DNA of 33,621 bases from Myxococcales bacterium UBA1238 (lineage in GTDB: Bacteria; Myxococcota_A; Bradymonadia; UBA7976; UBA1532), in contig DBWM01000035.1 in assembly GCA_002309015.1 (NCBI GenBank), positions 243 through 33,863 of the forward strand, read 5' to 3'. Positions 7,581-15,370 of the stretch are shown here, piece by piece. The notes beneath the pieces are model-generated. The model worked only from the letters and a program-made list of their open reading frames with translations. It was not told where the DNA came from and did not search any database. The stretch's first letter is position 1. Each line of letters starts with the position of its first letter. The translations under genes were made by a program, and so were the position numbers.

Positions 7581-8804
7581 TCACTCCACACAGGTATAAA
7601 AATGCAGCGTCTGAGCCGCACCTTCCGAAAGGGTCACCAAATTGCGCCCCGAAGCGTCGTAAGCGCAAGCTTCACCCTGATGCTCGGAGAGCGGCCCCAA
7701 AAAAGAAAATCGCAAATCCGCGGCGTTCAGTCCCGAAAGACCGTGGGGCAGCGCGTATTCAAAGATGCCCGTATATAAACGGAGCAGCAAGCGTTCGCCT
7801 GAGGGATGCAGATCCGCCCCCGTCACCATGCGACCGTATTTGATGCCCAGCCCCGGAGATTCGAGCGCCGTCACAGTCGTAAGCTCGTTTGGCCCATCGG
7901 TCGCGAGCGAAGCTGCGGTAAACAGGCGAAACGAGGGCCCGTCAACCTTTTCAAAAAAATACGGCTGCCCCTGGGGTGAGACCGCGATCGCTTCGCAATC
8001 GATCTTCTCGCCGCCCGGGTATCGGATCGCGTAGGCCGAAAGCGCCGTTTTGGGCAGGGTCAGTTCGCCCAGATCGGGTTCGGGCAGAACGTAGAGCCAC
8101 AAAGTTTCGCGCCGGGGACGAATGTTGTTGCCCGTGTCGGCCAGCCAGAGACAGATCTGAGCCTCGATCCCCGCCGGACAGGGCCCCACCGCCAGATCTT
8201 CCAGATCCTTGAATTGAAGCGCGTCAAAGCGAACTTCGGCGCGGATTTGACCGAACATGTCAATTCCGAAGACGCGCGCGCTGTCGCCCGAATCGTTGTG
8301 GACCCAAAAGACCCCCTGGTGACGCCTCGATGCGGCGATGCCCGAGATTTCTTTGAGCTCGCCGCAAAGGATCTTGCCCAGATCCTTAGGGGATCGGTAA
8401 TCGTCCGCGCAGAGGGCCGGCGTTTTTGGAAGGTTCCCGGGCGTTAAAATCGGGGCGGCCTGAACGGTGACGACCTTACAATACTCGCTTTTCTTTGCTT
8501 CGCCGGCGATTCCCGAGTCTCTGGTCGCCGAATTTTTTGCAGCGCCATGCAATCCCGAATCTCGGGAAGCGCCTGGAATTGCGGCGCCATGCAATCCCGA
8601 ATCTCGGGAAGCCGATTTTTTTGCAGTGCCATGCAATCCCGAAGCTCGGGAATCGTTTGGACGGGCGTCGCCAGACTCTCCCGAGCGTCCGGTCGATGCG
8701 CGCTGAGCCGCGCCGGCATCTCCCGGGCATTGGGAATGGGAGGCGCAGGACAGGAATCCGCCCGAAACGCATCCGTATAAAAGAGCGGCGATCGCGTGAT
8801 GCAT
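7581..8804 (-). CDS. Predicted lipoprotein with repeat-rich N-terminus and beta-propeller-like domain
   Basis: This is a 407-residue exported protein of unknown role. The ATG at 8804 is chosen because AAAGG lies 7 bases upstream. The signal MHHAIAALLYGCVSGG leads to a weak lipobox FLSC (Cys20, with Phe at -3). Residues about 25-108 are six 14-residue repeats of the type SRDSGLHGAAKNSA, encoded by the 42-bp array at 8485-8736. The remaining 300 residues resemble secreted propeller proteins of the SdiA-regulated/esterase-like-phytase type: ISGIAASRRHQGVFWVHNDS, KDLEDLAVGPC, LWLADTGNNI, DCEAIAVSPQGQPYFFEK. The repeat segment matches an intergenic array elsewhere in the window, so it looks like inserted or expanded DNA that has stayed in frame. 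It is the first gene of the four-gene cluster ending in lon. Confidence 0.75.
   Translation of the reverse strand: MHHAIAALLYGCVSGGFLSCASHSQCPGDAGAAQRASTGRSGESGDARPNDSRASGLHGTAKKSASRDSGLHGAAIPGASRDSGLHGAAKNSATRDSGIAGEAKKSEYCKVVTVQAAPILTPGNLPKTPALCADDYRSPKDLGKILCGELKEISGIAASRRHQGVFWVHNDSGDSARVFGIDMFGQIRAEVRFDALQFKDLEDLAVGPCPAGIEAQICLWLADTGNNIRPRRETLWLYVLPEPDLGELTLPKTALSAYAIRYPGGEKIDCEAIAVSPQGQPYFFEKVDGPSFRLFTAASLATDGPNELTTVTALESPGLGIKYGRMVTGADLHPSGERLLLRLYTGIFEYALPHGLSGLNAADLRFSFLGPLSEHQGEACAYDASGRNLVTLSEGAAQTLHFYTCVE
8485..8736 (-). repeat. In-frame 42-bp tandem repeat array inside a lipoprotein gene
   Basis: Six units lie exactly 42 bases apart; the CCC of each palindrome core is at 8512, 8554, 8596, 8638, 8680 and 8722. 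The central units carry GCGCCATGCAATCCCGAATC and CTCGGG; the outer ones have diverged. On the minus strand each unit encodes 14 residues (SRDSGLHGAAKNSA type). The same element without frame constraint occurs at about 430-690. Confidence 0.9.
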
Positions 8805-8945
8805 GCACAAACCTTTGAAACGAGCGGCGCGCAGTTTGCCATAACTGAGACCAAAAGCGCACCCGCCTTGCGCGCCACGAACCCCTTTTTTGAATCCCGA
8901 ACCCCCCCTCTAACTGCCGCTGCCGCATGCAATTCGCAGAAAAAG

Positions 8946-8961
8946 GGGTGACTTTTTGCTA
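8946..8961 (+). promoter_or_regulatory. Candidate sigma-54-like -24/-12 site upstream of the porin gene
   Basis: Between the divergent lipoprotein and porin genes, GG (8947-8948) is separated by exactly 10 bases from GC (8959-8960) within TTGCT, matching the invariant core of sigma-54 promoters. The -24 half is otherwise poor. The overlapping TACAAT at 8961-8966 could instead be a sigma-70 -10 box, but no good -35 lies at the right distance. Treat this as a weak prediction. Confidence 0.25.
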
Positions 8962-9008
8962 CAATGCCGGTACGTTTTGACCGTTCACGTTACCGAGAGG
9001 GGGTATAG

Positions 9009-10415
9009 GTGAAGCGCGCGACACAATTCTTATTATGCACGTCCGCTTCGATGTGCGTCTCGCTCGCCGGATCGCCCGCCCATGCGGATTTGTCCGACGA
9101 CTTCATTTTTGGTTCCTACGGGCGTGTGGGAATCTCATCCGACGGCGAAGGCGCTGCGGGACAAAAAGCCAGCATCGTGCCTTACGGGCCCAGGCTCGCC
9201 GAAGACAACTACCTGGAACTCGATCTGGGTTACTGGGCCTGGCGCGGCGAAAACGCCAAAGTCAAGATCATGACGGGCGTCGCCTTTGGAGATGCGCTGT
9301 TCCATTACAACGGGCAATGGGACGCCTCGATGTCGCTCCGCCAGCTCTATCTTGAAGCCGAAGACATCGCCAAGACCGGCATCTACACCTGGCTCGGCAG
9401 CCGCTGCTACCGCGGAGACGACATCTACCTCCTCGATTTCTGGCCCATGGACGAACAAAACACCCTGGGTCTCGGCGTCGGCTGGCGCGACAGCATGACG
9501 GAACTCACGCTGCATACCGGTGTCAACCGCTTAAACAACAAATACCAGTTCGAGAGCATCTCGGTGCCCGACAACTACTACGGCTCCACCAGCATCGACA
9601 TCCTGGATCGCCAGCGTTCGGTCACCTCGCTCAAGGCCGAGCGGCGCTTTGGCGGCAACGACGGCGCTCTGGGACTCAAGCTGCGCCTTTACGGTGAGTT
9701 CCATTACCTGCCCTCGGGCACCGAGCCCAACGGCGACGCCCTCACCAACGATGCGACACGCGACACGCGCGAGTTGCCGAACGATCGCGGCTTTTTGGCC
9801 GGTTTGCAGTTCGGCATGTGGAATTTTGCGCGCAACGGCCATCTGAACGTCTGGCTCCGCTACGCCACGGGCCTCGCCGCCTACGACGAGCTCGCCATCC
9901 CCGCCGCCCAAAACCTCGACCGCCGCGCCGTGGACGCCCACGAATTCCGCCTCGCCTTCTCGGGCAACGCCGAATTCCCCATCGCCGACGATCTGGGCTT
10001 TGGCATCGCTTACGGCGGTTACTTCCGCAACTTTGAAGACGGCGACGGCAACGAGGAAGATTTTGACGACCGCAACGAAGGCGTCATCGCCGTCCGCCCC
10101 GAACTCTTTGTGGGCCTCTTTACGCCGGCCATCGAAGTCTCCTACCAGTTCAGCCGCGCCAACGGTTTAAACCCGCGCAGCCAGAATCAGGACATGGCGT
10201 CGGTCTGGCAATTCGGCCTGGTGCCTGCCCTCACCTTCTCGAAGGATCCCGGCACCTATTCCCGCCCGCAGCTGCGCTTCATTTACTCGATCTCCAAACT
10301 GAACCAGGCAGCCCTCGATCGCTACGCTGCCGACGATCCCCGATCTGACAAAGACATTGTCCACTACATCGGCGCCCGCGCCGAATGGTGGTTTGGCCGC
10401 GGAGGTGGTTACTGA
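9009..10415 (+). CDS. LamB-like (maltoporin-type) outer-membrane carbohydrate porin
   Basis: This 468-residue outer-membrane beta-barrel probably admits maltodextrins. A signal peptide ends at AHA-D (residue 26). The mature start, FIFGSYGRVGISSDGEGAAG, followed by PRLAEDNYLELDLGY, matches the opening strands of LamB-type porins (YxRxGxG...RLxNExxxYxEL). The rest alternates polar and aromatic residues, as in barrel strands, and length is close to E. coli LamB. The start is GTG at 9009 with a strong GAGAGGGGG upstream. The stop overlaps the ATG of the amylase gene (TGATG at 10413-10417), and the context of two amylases supports glucan uptake. No inner-membrane sugar transporter lies in the window. 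It may alternatively be a general OprB/LamB-family sugar porin. Confidence 0.85.
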   Translation: MKRATQFLLCTSASMCVSLAGSPAHADLSDDFIFGSYGRVGISSDGEGAAGQKASIVPYGPRLAEDNYLELDLGYWAWRGENAKVKIMTGVAFGDALFHYNGQWDASMSLRQLYLEAEDIAKTGIYTWLGSRCYRGDDIYLLDFWPMDEQNTLGLGVGWRDSMTELTLHTGVNRLNNKYQFESISVPDNYYGSTSIDILDRQRSVTSLKAERRFGGNDGALGLKLRLYGEFHYLPSGTEPNGDALTNDATRDTRELPNDRGFLAGLQFGMWNFARNGHLNVWLRYATGLAAYDELAIPAAQNLDRRAVDAHEFRLAFSGNAEFPIADDLGFGIAYGGYFRNFEDGDGNEEDFDDRNEGVIAVRPELFVGLFTPAIEVSYQFSRANGLNPRSQNQDMASVWQFGLVPALTFSKDPGTYSRPQLRFIYSISKLNQAALDRYAADDPRSDKDIVHYIGARAEWWFGRGGGY

Positions 10416-12610
10416 TGGCCCGCTTACTGACCCGACTGAGCCCATTGGCGTCTTTGGTGGCGCTCACGCTGACCACCGCCATGCCTTCATGCGTCGATGT
10501 CGACACCAGCATGCCGCACAAGACGATCGTCAAGGACTGGCGCGACGAGATCATCTATCAGGTGATGATCGACCGCTTTGAAGACGGCGACAAATCGAAC
10601 AACTGGGACGTGAAATACAACACCGCCGTCGCCTTCCACGGCGGCGACTGGCAGGGCCTCATCGACCGGCTCGATTACATCGAGGATTTGGGCGTGACCG
10701 CGCTCTGGATCAGCCCCGTGGTCAAGAACGTCGAAAACGACGCCGGCTTCTACAGCTACCACGGCTACTGGACCCAGGACTTCATGTCGGTCAACCCCCA
10801 TTTCGGTGACATGGCCAAGCTGAAAGAGCTCGTCCGCAAATGCCACGAGCGCAACATCAAGGTGATCCTCGACATCGTCACCAACCACGTGGGCCAGCTG
10901 TTCTATTACGACATCAACAACAACGGCAGCCCCGACGAAGGCGTCCAGGGTGGCGGCGGTTCTCCGTACCGCAGCGAAAACGCAGATCAAGCCTCAGGCA
11001 TCGTCCATGTTTCGGAATGGGACCCCGATTACGATTTCCGCGGCATCTACGGTGTCACCTCGCTCGGCGAAAACGGCCTCGCTCCCCTGCGCTGGCTCAA
11101 CTGGCCGAACGTGCACCGCGTTCCACCACAACCCGAAGAATTTGCCAACTTCGATTGGTTTAACGCCAAGGGCCGCGTCACAGCATGGGAATCCAACTGG
11201 CTTGCCAATGAACGGCCCCGCAGCACCGTCTCTTCCTATTCTTATGAGTACTGTATGAATCGGGAAGCGACGAGGAATGATTACTGGTGCAAAAACATCT
11301 ATTATGTATATTGCACTGCGGGTGATGATTACAACAACAACAACAACCCTATCAAATGGGATAACAACAAAAACAGGTATGCCTATTGCAACCAAGACGG
11401 AAATTGCTGCCAAAACTACGCACACAAGCGCCTTCGTGAGCAGGAAATCCTGGGCGACTTCCCCGGCGGCTTAAAAGATCTCAGAACTTCTCGCGAAGAT
11501 GTGCGCCAGGCGCTGGTCGACGTATTCTCCTACTGGATCGAAGAAGCCGATTTCGATGGGTTCCGCATCGACACGCTGAAGCACCAGGAGCCCGATTTCT
11601 TTGAATATTTTGCGCCCCGCATCCGCAAGGCCGCCAAAGATTTGGGTAAAAACAACTTCTTCATGTTTGGCGAAGCCTTCGATGGCAACGACGAACTTCT
11701 GGGCGAATATACCCAGGGCCAGGGCGTTGACTCGGTCTTCTATTTCTCGGCCAAATTCCAAATCTTTGAAAACGTGTTCGGCGAAGGCCAATCATCGCAA
11801 AAGATCAAAGAACTTTATAATGGTCGTAAGGCGCCATTTGAAGCAAAGTACGACGACGCCAACTATCCCGACTGCGAAGGCGAAAACTGCGATCCCAATT
11901 ATCCGAAGCGGCCTTACAGGCTTGCGGGCAAGCCGCGCTACAACGATCAGCCCAAGGAAAACGGCCCGATCGACGAAAACGGCAACGGCCTGACCAGCCA
12001 GCAGCTGCTCGTCCATTTTATGGACAACCACGACGTGGCGCGGATTCTGTTCTCTTTCAATCAGTTCAACGACCGATATTTTCCCAACGAGCCCCCAGAA
12101 ATTCGCCGCGAAGATGCCAGGAAGCGCCTGCACAACGCGCTCACCTTCCTGCTGACCACCGACGGCATTCCTTGCATTTATTACGGCACCGAGCAGGACT
12201 TTGACGGCGGCCCCGATCCCTCGAACCGCGAGGACATGTGGAATACGGGCTTCAAGACCAGCGGCGCGACTTTCAAACTGACGCAGAAACTGATCAAGCT
12301 GCGCAAAAAATATGCTCCGCTCCGCAGAGGTGAATTCAAATTCATCGATTATCAGGACAACCTGGTCGCATTTGAGCGCGTCAATGATGGTGAAAACGTC
12401 CTCGTGCTGATCAACTCAAGCAACGACCGGGGCACGGCCATCGGCGTCACTGGACTGCAAACCAGTTTCAGTTCCGGCACCCAGGTTTACGACGTCCTGA
12501 ACGATCAGGGCCCGTACACCGTTGGCAGCGGTGGCAAGCTCGACATCGACCTCGCAGCCAGAGGCGATCCCGACAATCCAGCCGCCCGCATCCTCGTCAC
12601 CCAGCCCTAA
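10415..12610 (+). CDS. Secreted GH13 alpha-amylase, probable lipoprotein
   Basis: This 731-residue enzyme probably hydrolyses alpha-1,4-glucans outside the cytoplasm. The start at 10415 overlaps the porin stop and has GGAGGTGG upstream. The N-terminus is hydrophobic with a possible acylated Cys26 (MPSC, a poor lipobox). The (beta/alpha)8 motifs are DIVTNH (153-158), GFRIDTLKH (382-390, nucleophile Asp386), FGEAF (acid/base Glu420) and FMDNHD (535-540, Asp540). A C-terminal beta domain follows about residue 635. Two insertions stand out. Residues about 271-345 are Asn/Tyr-rich, with six Cys (280, 292, 300, 325, 331, 332), and lie in unusually AT-rich DNA. Residues about 470-525 have a Cys pair (487, 492). 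It is translationally coupled to the porin and followed by a second amylase. Confidence 0.93.
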   Translation: MARLLTRLSPLASLVALTLTTAMPSCVDVDTSMPHKTIVKDWRDEIIYQVMIDRFEDGDKSNNWDVKYNTAVAFHGGDWQGLIDRLDYIEDLGVTALWISPVVKNVENDAGFYSYHGYWTQDFMSVNPHFGDMAKLKELVRKCHERNIKVILDIVTNHVGQLFYYDINNNGSPDEGVQGGGGSPYRSENADQASGIVHVSEWDPDYDFRGIYGVTSLGENGLAPLRWLNWPNVHRVPPQPEEFANFDWFNAKGRVTAWESNWLANERPRSTVSSYSYEYCMNREATRNDYWCKNIYYVYCTAGDDYNNNNNPIKWDNNKNRYAYCNQDGNCCQNYAHKRLREQEILGDFPGGLKDLRTSREDVRQALVDVFSYWIEEADFDGFRIDTLKHQEPDFFEYFAPRIRKAAKDLGKNNFFMFGEAFDGNDELLGEYTQGQGVDSVFYFSAKFQIFENVFGEGQSSQKIKELYNGRKAPFEAKYDDANYPDCEGENCDPNYPKRPYRLAGKPRYNDQPKENGPIDENGNGLTSQQLLVHFMDNHDVARILFSFNQFNDRYFPNEPPEIRREDARKRLHNALTFLLTTDGIPCIYYGTEQDFDGGPDPSNREDMWNTGFKTSGATFKLTQKLIKLRKKYAPLRRGEFKFIDYQDNLVAFERVNDGENVLVLINSSNDRGTAIGVTGLQTSFSSGTQVYDVLNDQGPYTVGSGGKLDIDLAARGDPDNPAARILVTQP
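11225..11434 (+). other. AT-rich Cys/Asn-rich insertion inside the amylase
   Basis: This stretch of the amylase gene encodes residues about 271-340 and lies between GH13 regions I and II. It is visibly richer in A and T than its surroundings. It contains an AAC run (11332-11346) encoding consecutive Asn, and six Cys codons. It probably forms a surface loop domain held by disulfides. Confidence 0.75.
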
Positions 12611-12656
12611 TCCCCCATCCTCACATCAAGTCGGCTTTCGATGAAAGGGCAACCCC

Positions 12657-15275
12657 TTGAACCTCAAAGTCGCTCGTTCCCTTCTCGCGCTCAGCTTCGC
12701 GCTCGCGGCTTTTTCAGGCTGTGAACGCGAAAGCGACGATCCAAAGCCTTCGCACGATCGCATCTGCCAGCTTTCGGTGGCCATGGCATTGCCCGGGCGC
12801 CCCGTGAACGTCAATCTGCACGCCTCCCTCGACGGCCAAACCTGGAACAGCTATGCCATGACGCGCGAAGAAGGCACGCAAAACTGGCGGATCGATCTCG
12901 ATCTTCCGCCCGGGGAATGGCTTTACCTCGTCGATGTGGACGGTCGCACCAGCCTCGATCCCACAAACCCGCTCTCCACCAACAGCGAAAGCGATGAACC
13001 CGACGGCGGCGTCAAAGAATACAGCCTGATCCGCGTGGAAGACTGCACCAAGCCCGCCCTGTTCATCGATCAGAACGAAGTCTTCATCGCAAATGGTGAA
13101 CCCGCCCGCCGTTTTGGCCTGATCTTCACCCGCAGCAAGAATGACTCGCCCATCGATCCCGAAAGCCTGACCGCGAAAGTTTACGGGCAGAACATTTACG
13201 GCATTCCCCAGAAGATTTGGGCCGAGGACGACTACGTTTGGGTTGAAGTGACCGGCCTGAACCGGGGCAAATACCAGATGATCATTGAAGCCAAAGACAA
13301 AGAGGGCGAAGCGATCATCTCTGTTGGCCCGGACGGCAGCATTCGCCGCGATTTAAAGGCGCCTTTTTGGATAGAGGATGAGCTTTTCCGCTGGGAAGAT
13401 GCCCTGATTTATCAGCTCGTCACCGATCGTTTTGCCAGATCCGACCGCGATTTTACCGCAACCGAAGCCCACAGTAACGAGTGGGTCCTTTTTGATGAGT
13501 CCACCCCTATTAACGGCCACCTGCCCGACGCGAACGCTAAAGCCGTTACCCAAAATGGCGAAACCGATCCCCCAAGCGGCGCTGCAGATACCAAAAACGG
13601 TTACAAGGGCGCCAAAAATGGCGATCCGGATGCCCAAAAGGGTGAGTCATCGGCCAAAAATGGTGAATCATCGGCCCAAAAGGGTGAATTTGTTTCCAAA
13701 AGCGGCGAGGAAGCTTCCGATATTTGCGCCCAATCTCTCATCGACAGGCACATGAGCACCGCCAGAGAGGATTCCTTCACCATCGGTAGTCAGACCTGCG
13801 TCCGCAAGATTTGGGTGCGGCACGGTGGCGACATCAAGGGCATCACCCGCCATCTCCGCGAAGGCTATTTTGATCGGCTGGGCGTCAACGCCCTCTGGAT
13901 CTCGGCGCTCAACAAGAACCCCGACGGCCTTTGGCACGGCATCTTAAGCTCCGGGCGCTTCTCGGACAGCTACCACAATTACTGGCCCACCGATCCGCGC
14001 CAGCCGGACGCGCGCTTTGGCACCGAGGAAGACATCCGCGAGTTTGTAAGGGAAGCGCACGCCCGCGGCATCCGGGTTTTGATGGACATCGTCTTAAATC
14101 ACGTGCACGAGCAGCATCCCTATTGCGGTCACGTGGCGGGCCAGACGCCCTTCTGCCCCGCGCATCCCGAATGGTTCGTCCCCGAGATGCTCATTTGCAA
14201 CAACGGCCATTGGGGCGATCACATCCTCGACTGCTGGTTCAACGATTACATGCCCGACATCGCCTGGAATCGCATCGACATCCTCAAAACCCAAATCGAC
14301 GACGCGCTCTATTGGGTCGAGCATTTCGATTTTGACGGCCTGCGGGTGGACGCGGTGCCCATGATGCCGCGATTTGTGACGCGCTGGCTCACTTCGAAAC
14401 TGCACGAGCGCTTTGAAGGGCTCGATACCCGCCATTATCTGGTGGGCGAATATTTTACGGATCAGTCAAACCGCAACGGCGTGCGCTGGTATCTGGGGCC
14501 TTACGGCCTGGACGGGCTCTTCGATTTTCCGCTCATGTTCAATCTTCGCGATATTCTGGCCAAAAACCTGGAGCCCATGTGGAATCTTTATGAATATTAC
14601 ATAGACAGCGAGGAAGCCTATAGCGGAAGTACCGCAGTAATGGCCAATTTTGTGAGCAATCACGATGTTCCGCGCTTTGTCTCCCTGGCGGAAGCGGGCC
14701 GGGAATTCGGCGGTTACCCCGATCGCCCTGCAACCCGGGAGGCATACGACCGCCTGGTGCTCGCTTACACCTTCGCCTACACGATCCCGGGCGCGGCTAC
14801 GCTCTATTACGGCGACGAATTGGGTATGCCCGGCAACAACGATCCCGACGACCGCCGCGACATGTATTTTGAGTCCGAATGGACGCCGTTTGAACAAGAA
14901 ACCTATAATCAAATCGCGGTGTTAGGACGCATGCGCCAATGTTTACCGGCTTTACGCCGCGGAGCCTTCAAGATCGTCCGGGCGGAAGCAGAGCGAGTGA
15001 TTTACATGCGGGATGCGGGCGACGGCGCTCCGGCCATCATCGCCCTTTCGAGAAATCCCAAATGGGACCAGACGGAAGATGGGCGAAATCAGAGGATTCC
15101 CCTGCCCATGCCCGACGATTTTGAAAGCCCCTCAAAAACGTTCATCGACGTGTTTTCCAAACAAAAACTCTCTCGCACTCTTGAAGGATTGGAGTCTCTC
15201 GAGTTACCATCATTTAAAGCAGCTTTGTTGATCCCGGCCGATCATCCTTGCGCTGCAGAACTCCAGGCAAACTGA
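12657..15275 (+). CDS. Lipoprotein GH13 amylase/pullulanase-family enzyme with N-terminal beta-sandwich domains
   Basis: This 872-residue predicted lipoprotein starts at TTG 12657 (AAAGGG upstream; the nearby ATG at 12641 is out of frame). The signal ends at lipobox FSGC with Cys22. Residues about 36-130 resemble a carbohydrate-binding/AMPK-type beta-sandwich (VNVNLHASLDGQTW, LPPGEWLYLVDVDG), and about 135-235 a second beta domain. The GH13 core begins at DALIYQLVTDRF (248-259). Motifs are DIVLNH (477-482), GLRVDAV with nucleophile Asp565, VGEYF with Glu598, and FVSNHD with Asp670; a C-terminal beta domain follows. Residues about 298-353 are eight 7-residue repeats (AKNGESS type) inserted between the first strand and HGGDIKGI. 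It probably works with the preceding amylase and porin on starch or glycogen. Exact specificity (alpha-amylase or debranching) cannot be set from sequence. Confidence 0.92.
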   Translation: MNLKVARSLLALSFALAAFSGCERESDDPKPSHDRICQLSVAMALPGRPVNVNLHASLDGQTWNSYAMTREEGTQNWRIDLDLPPGEWLYLVDVDGRTSLDPTNPLSTNSESDEPDGGVKEYSLIRVEDCTKPALFIDQNEVFIANGEPARRFGLIFTRSKNDSPIDPESLTAKVYGQNIYGIPQKIWAEDDYVWVEVTGLNRGKYQMIIEAKDKEGEAIISVGPDGSIRRDLKAPFWIEDELFRWEDALIYQLVTDRFARSDRDFTATEAHSNEWVLFDESTPINGHLPDANAKAVTQNGETDPPSGAADTKNGYKGAKNGDPDAQKGESSAKNGESSAQKGEFVSKSGEEASDICAQSLIDRHMSTAREDSFTIGSQTCVRKIWVRHGGDIKGITRHLREGYFDRLGVNALWISALNKNPDGLWHGILSSGRFSDSYHNYWPTDPRQPDARFGTEEDIREFVREAHARGIRVLMDIVLNHVHEQHPYCGHVAGQTPFCPAHPEWFVPEMLICNNGHWGDHILDCWFNDYMPDIAWNRIDILKTQIDDALYWVEHFDFDGLRVDAVPMMPRFVTRWLTSKLHERFEGLDTRHYLVGEYFTDQSNRNGVRWYLGPYGLDGLFDFPLMFNLRDILAKNLEPMWNLYEYYIDSEEAYSGSTAVMANFVSNHDVPRFVSLAEAGREFGGYPDRPATREAYDRLVLAYTFAYTIPGAATLYYGDELGMPGNNDPDDRRDMYFESEWTPFEQETYNQIAVLGRMRQCLPALRRGAFKIVRAEAERVIYMRDAGDGAPAIIALSRNPKWDQTEDGRNQRIPLPMPDDFESPSKTFIDVFSKQKLSRTLEGLESLELPSFKAALLIPADHPCAAELQAN
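13548..13715 (+). repeat. Eight 21-bp tandem repeats within the second amylase gene
   Basis: Units start at 13548, 13569, 13590, 13611, 13632, 13653, 13674 and 13695. They are of the type GCCAAAAATGGTGAATCATCG, alternating Ala-Lys-Asn-Gly-Glu and Ala-Gln-Lys-Gly-Glu heptads. The array is in frame and encodes a flexible loop in the catalytic domain. The period is half of the 42-bp period seen in other arrays of the window. Confidence 0.9.
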
Positions 15276-15370
15276 GAAAGAGAACCGATATGCATTTGTT
15301 ACGATGGCTTCCCTTTTTCACGCCTCCGTTCCCACCCGCGATTGACCAACAGATTTAAAACGGGCAACAG

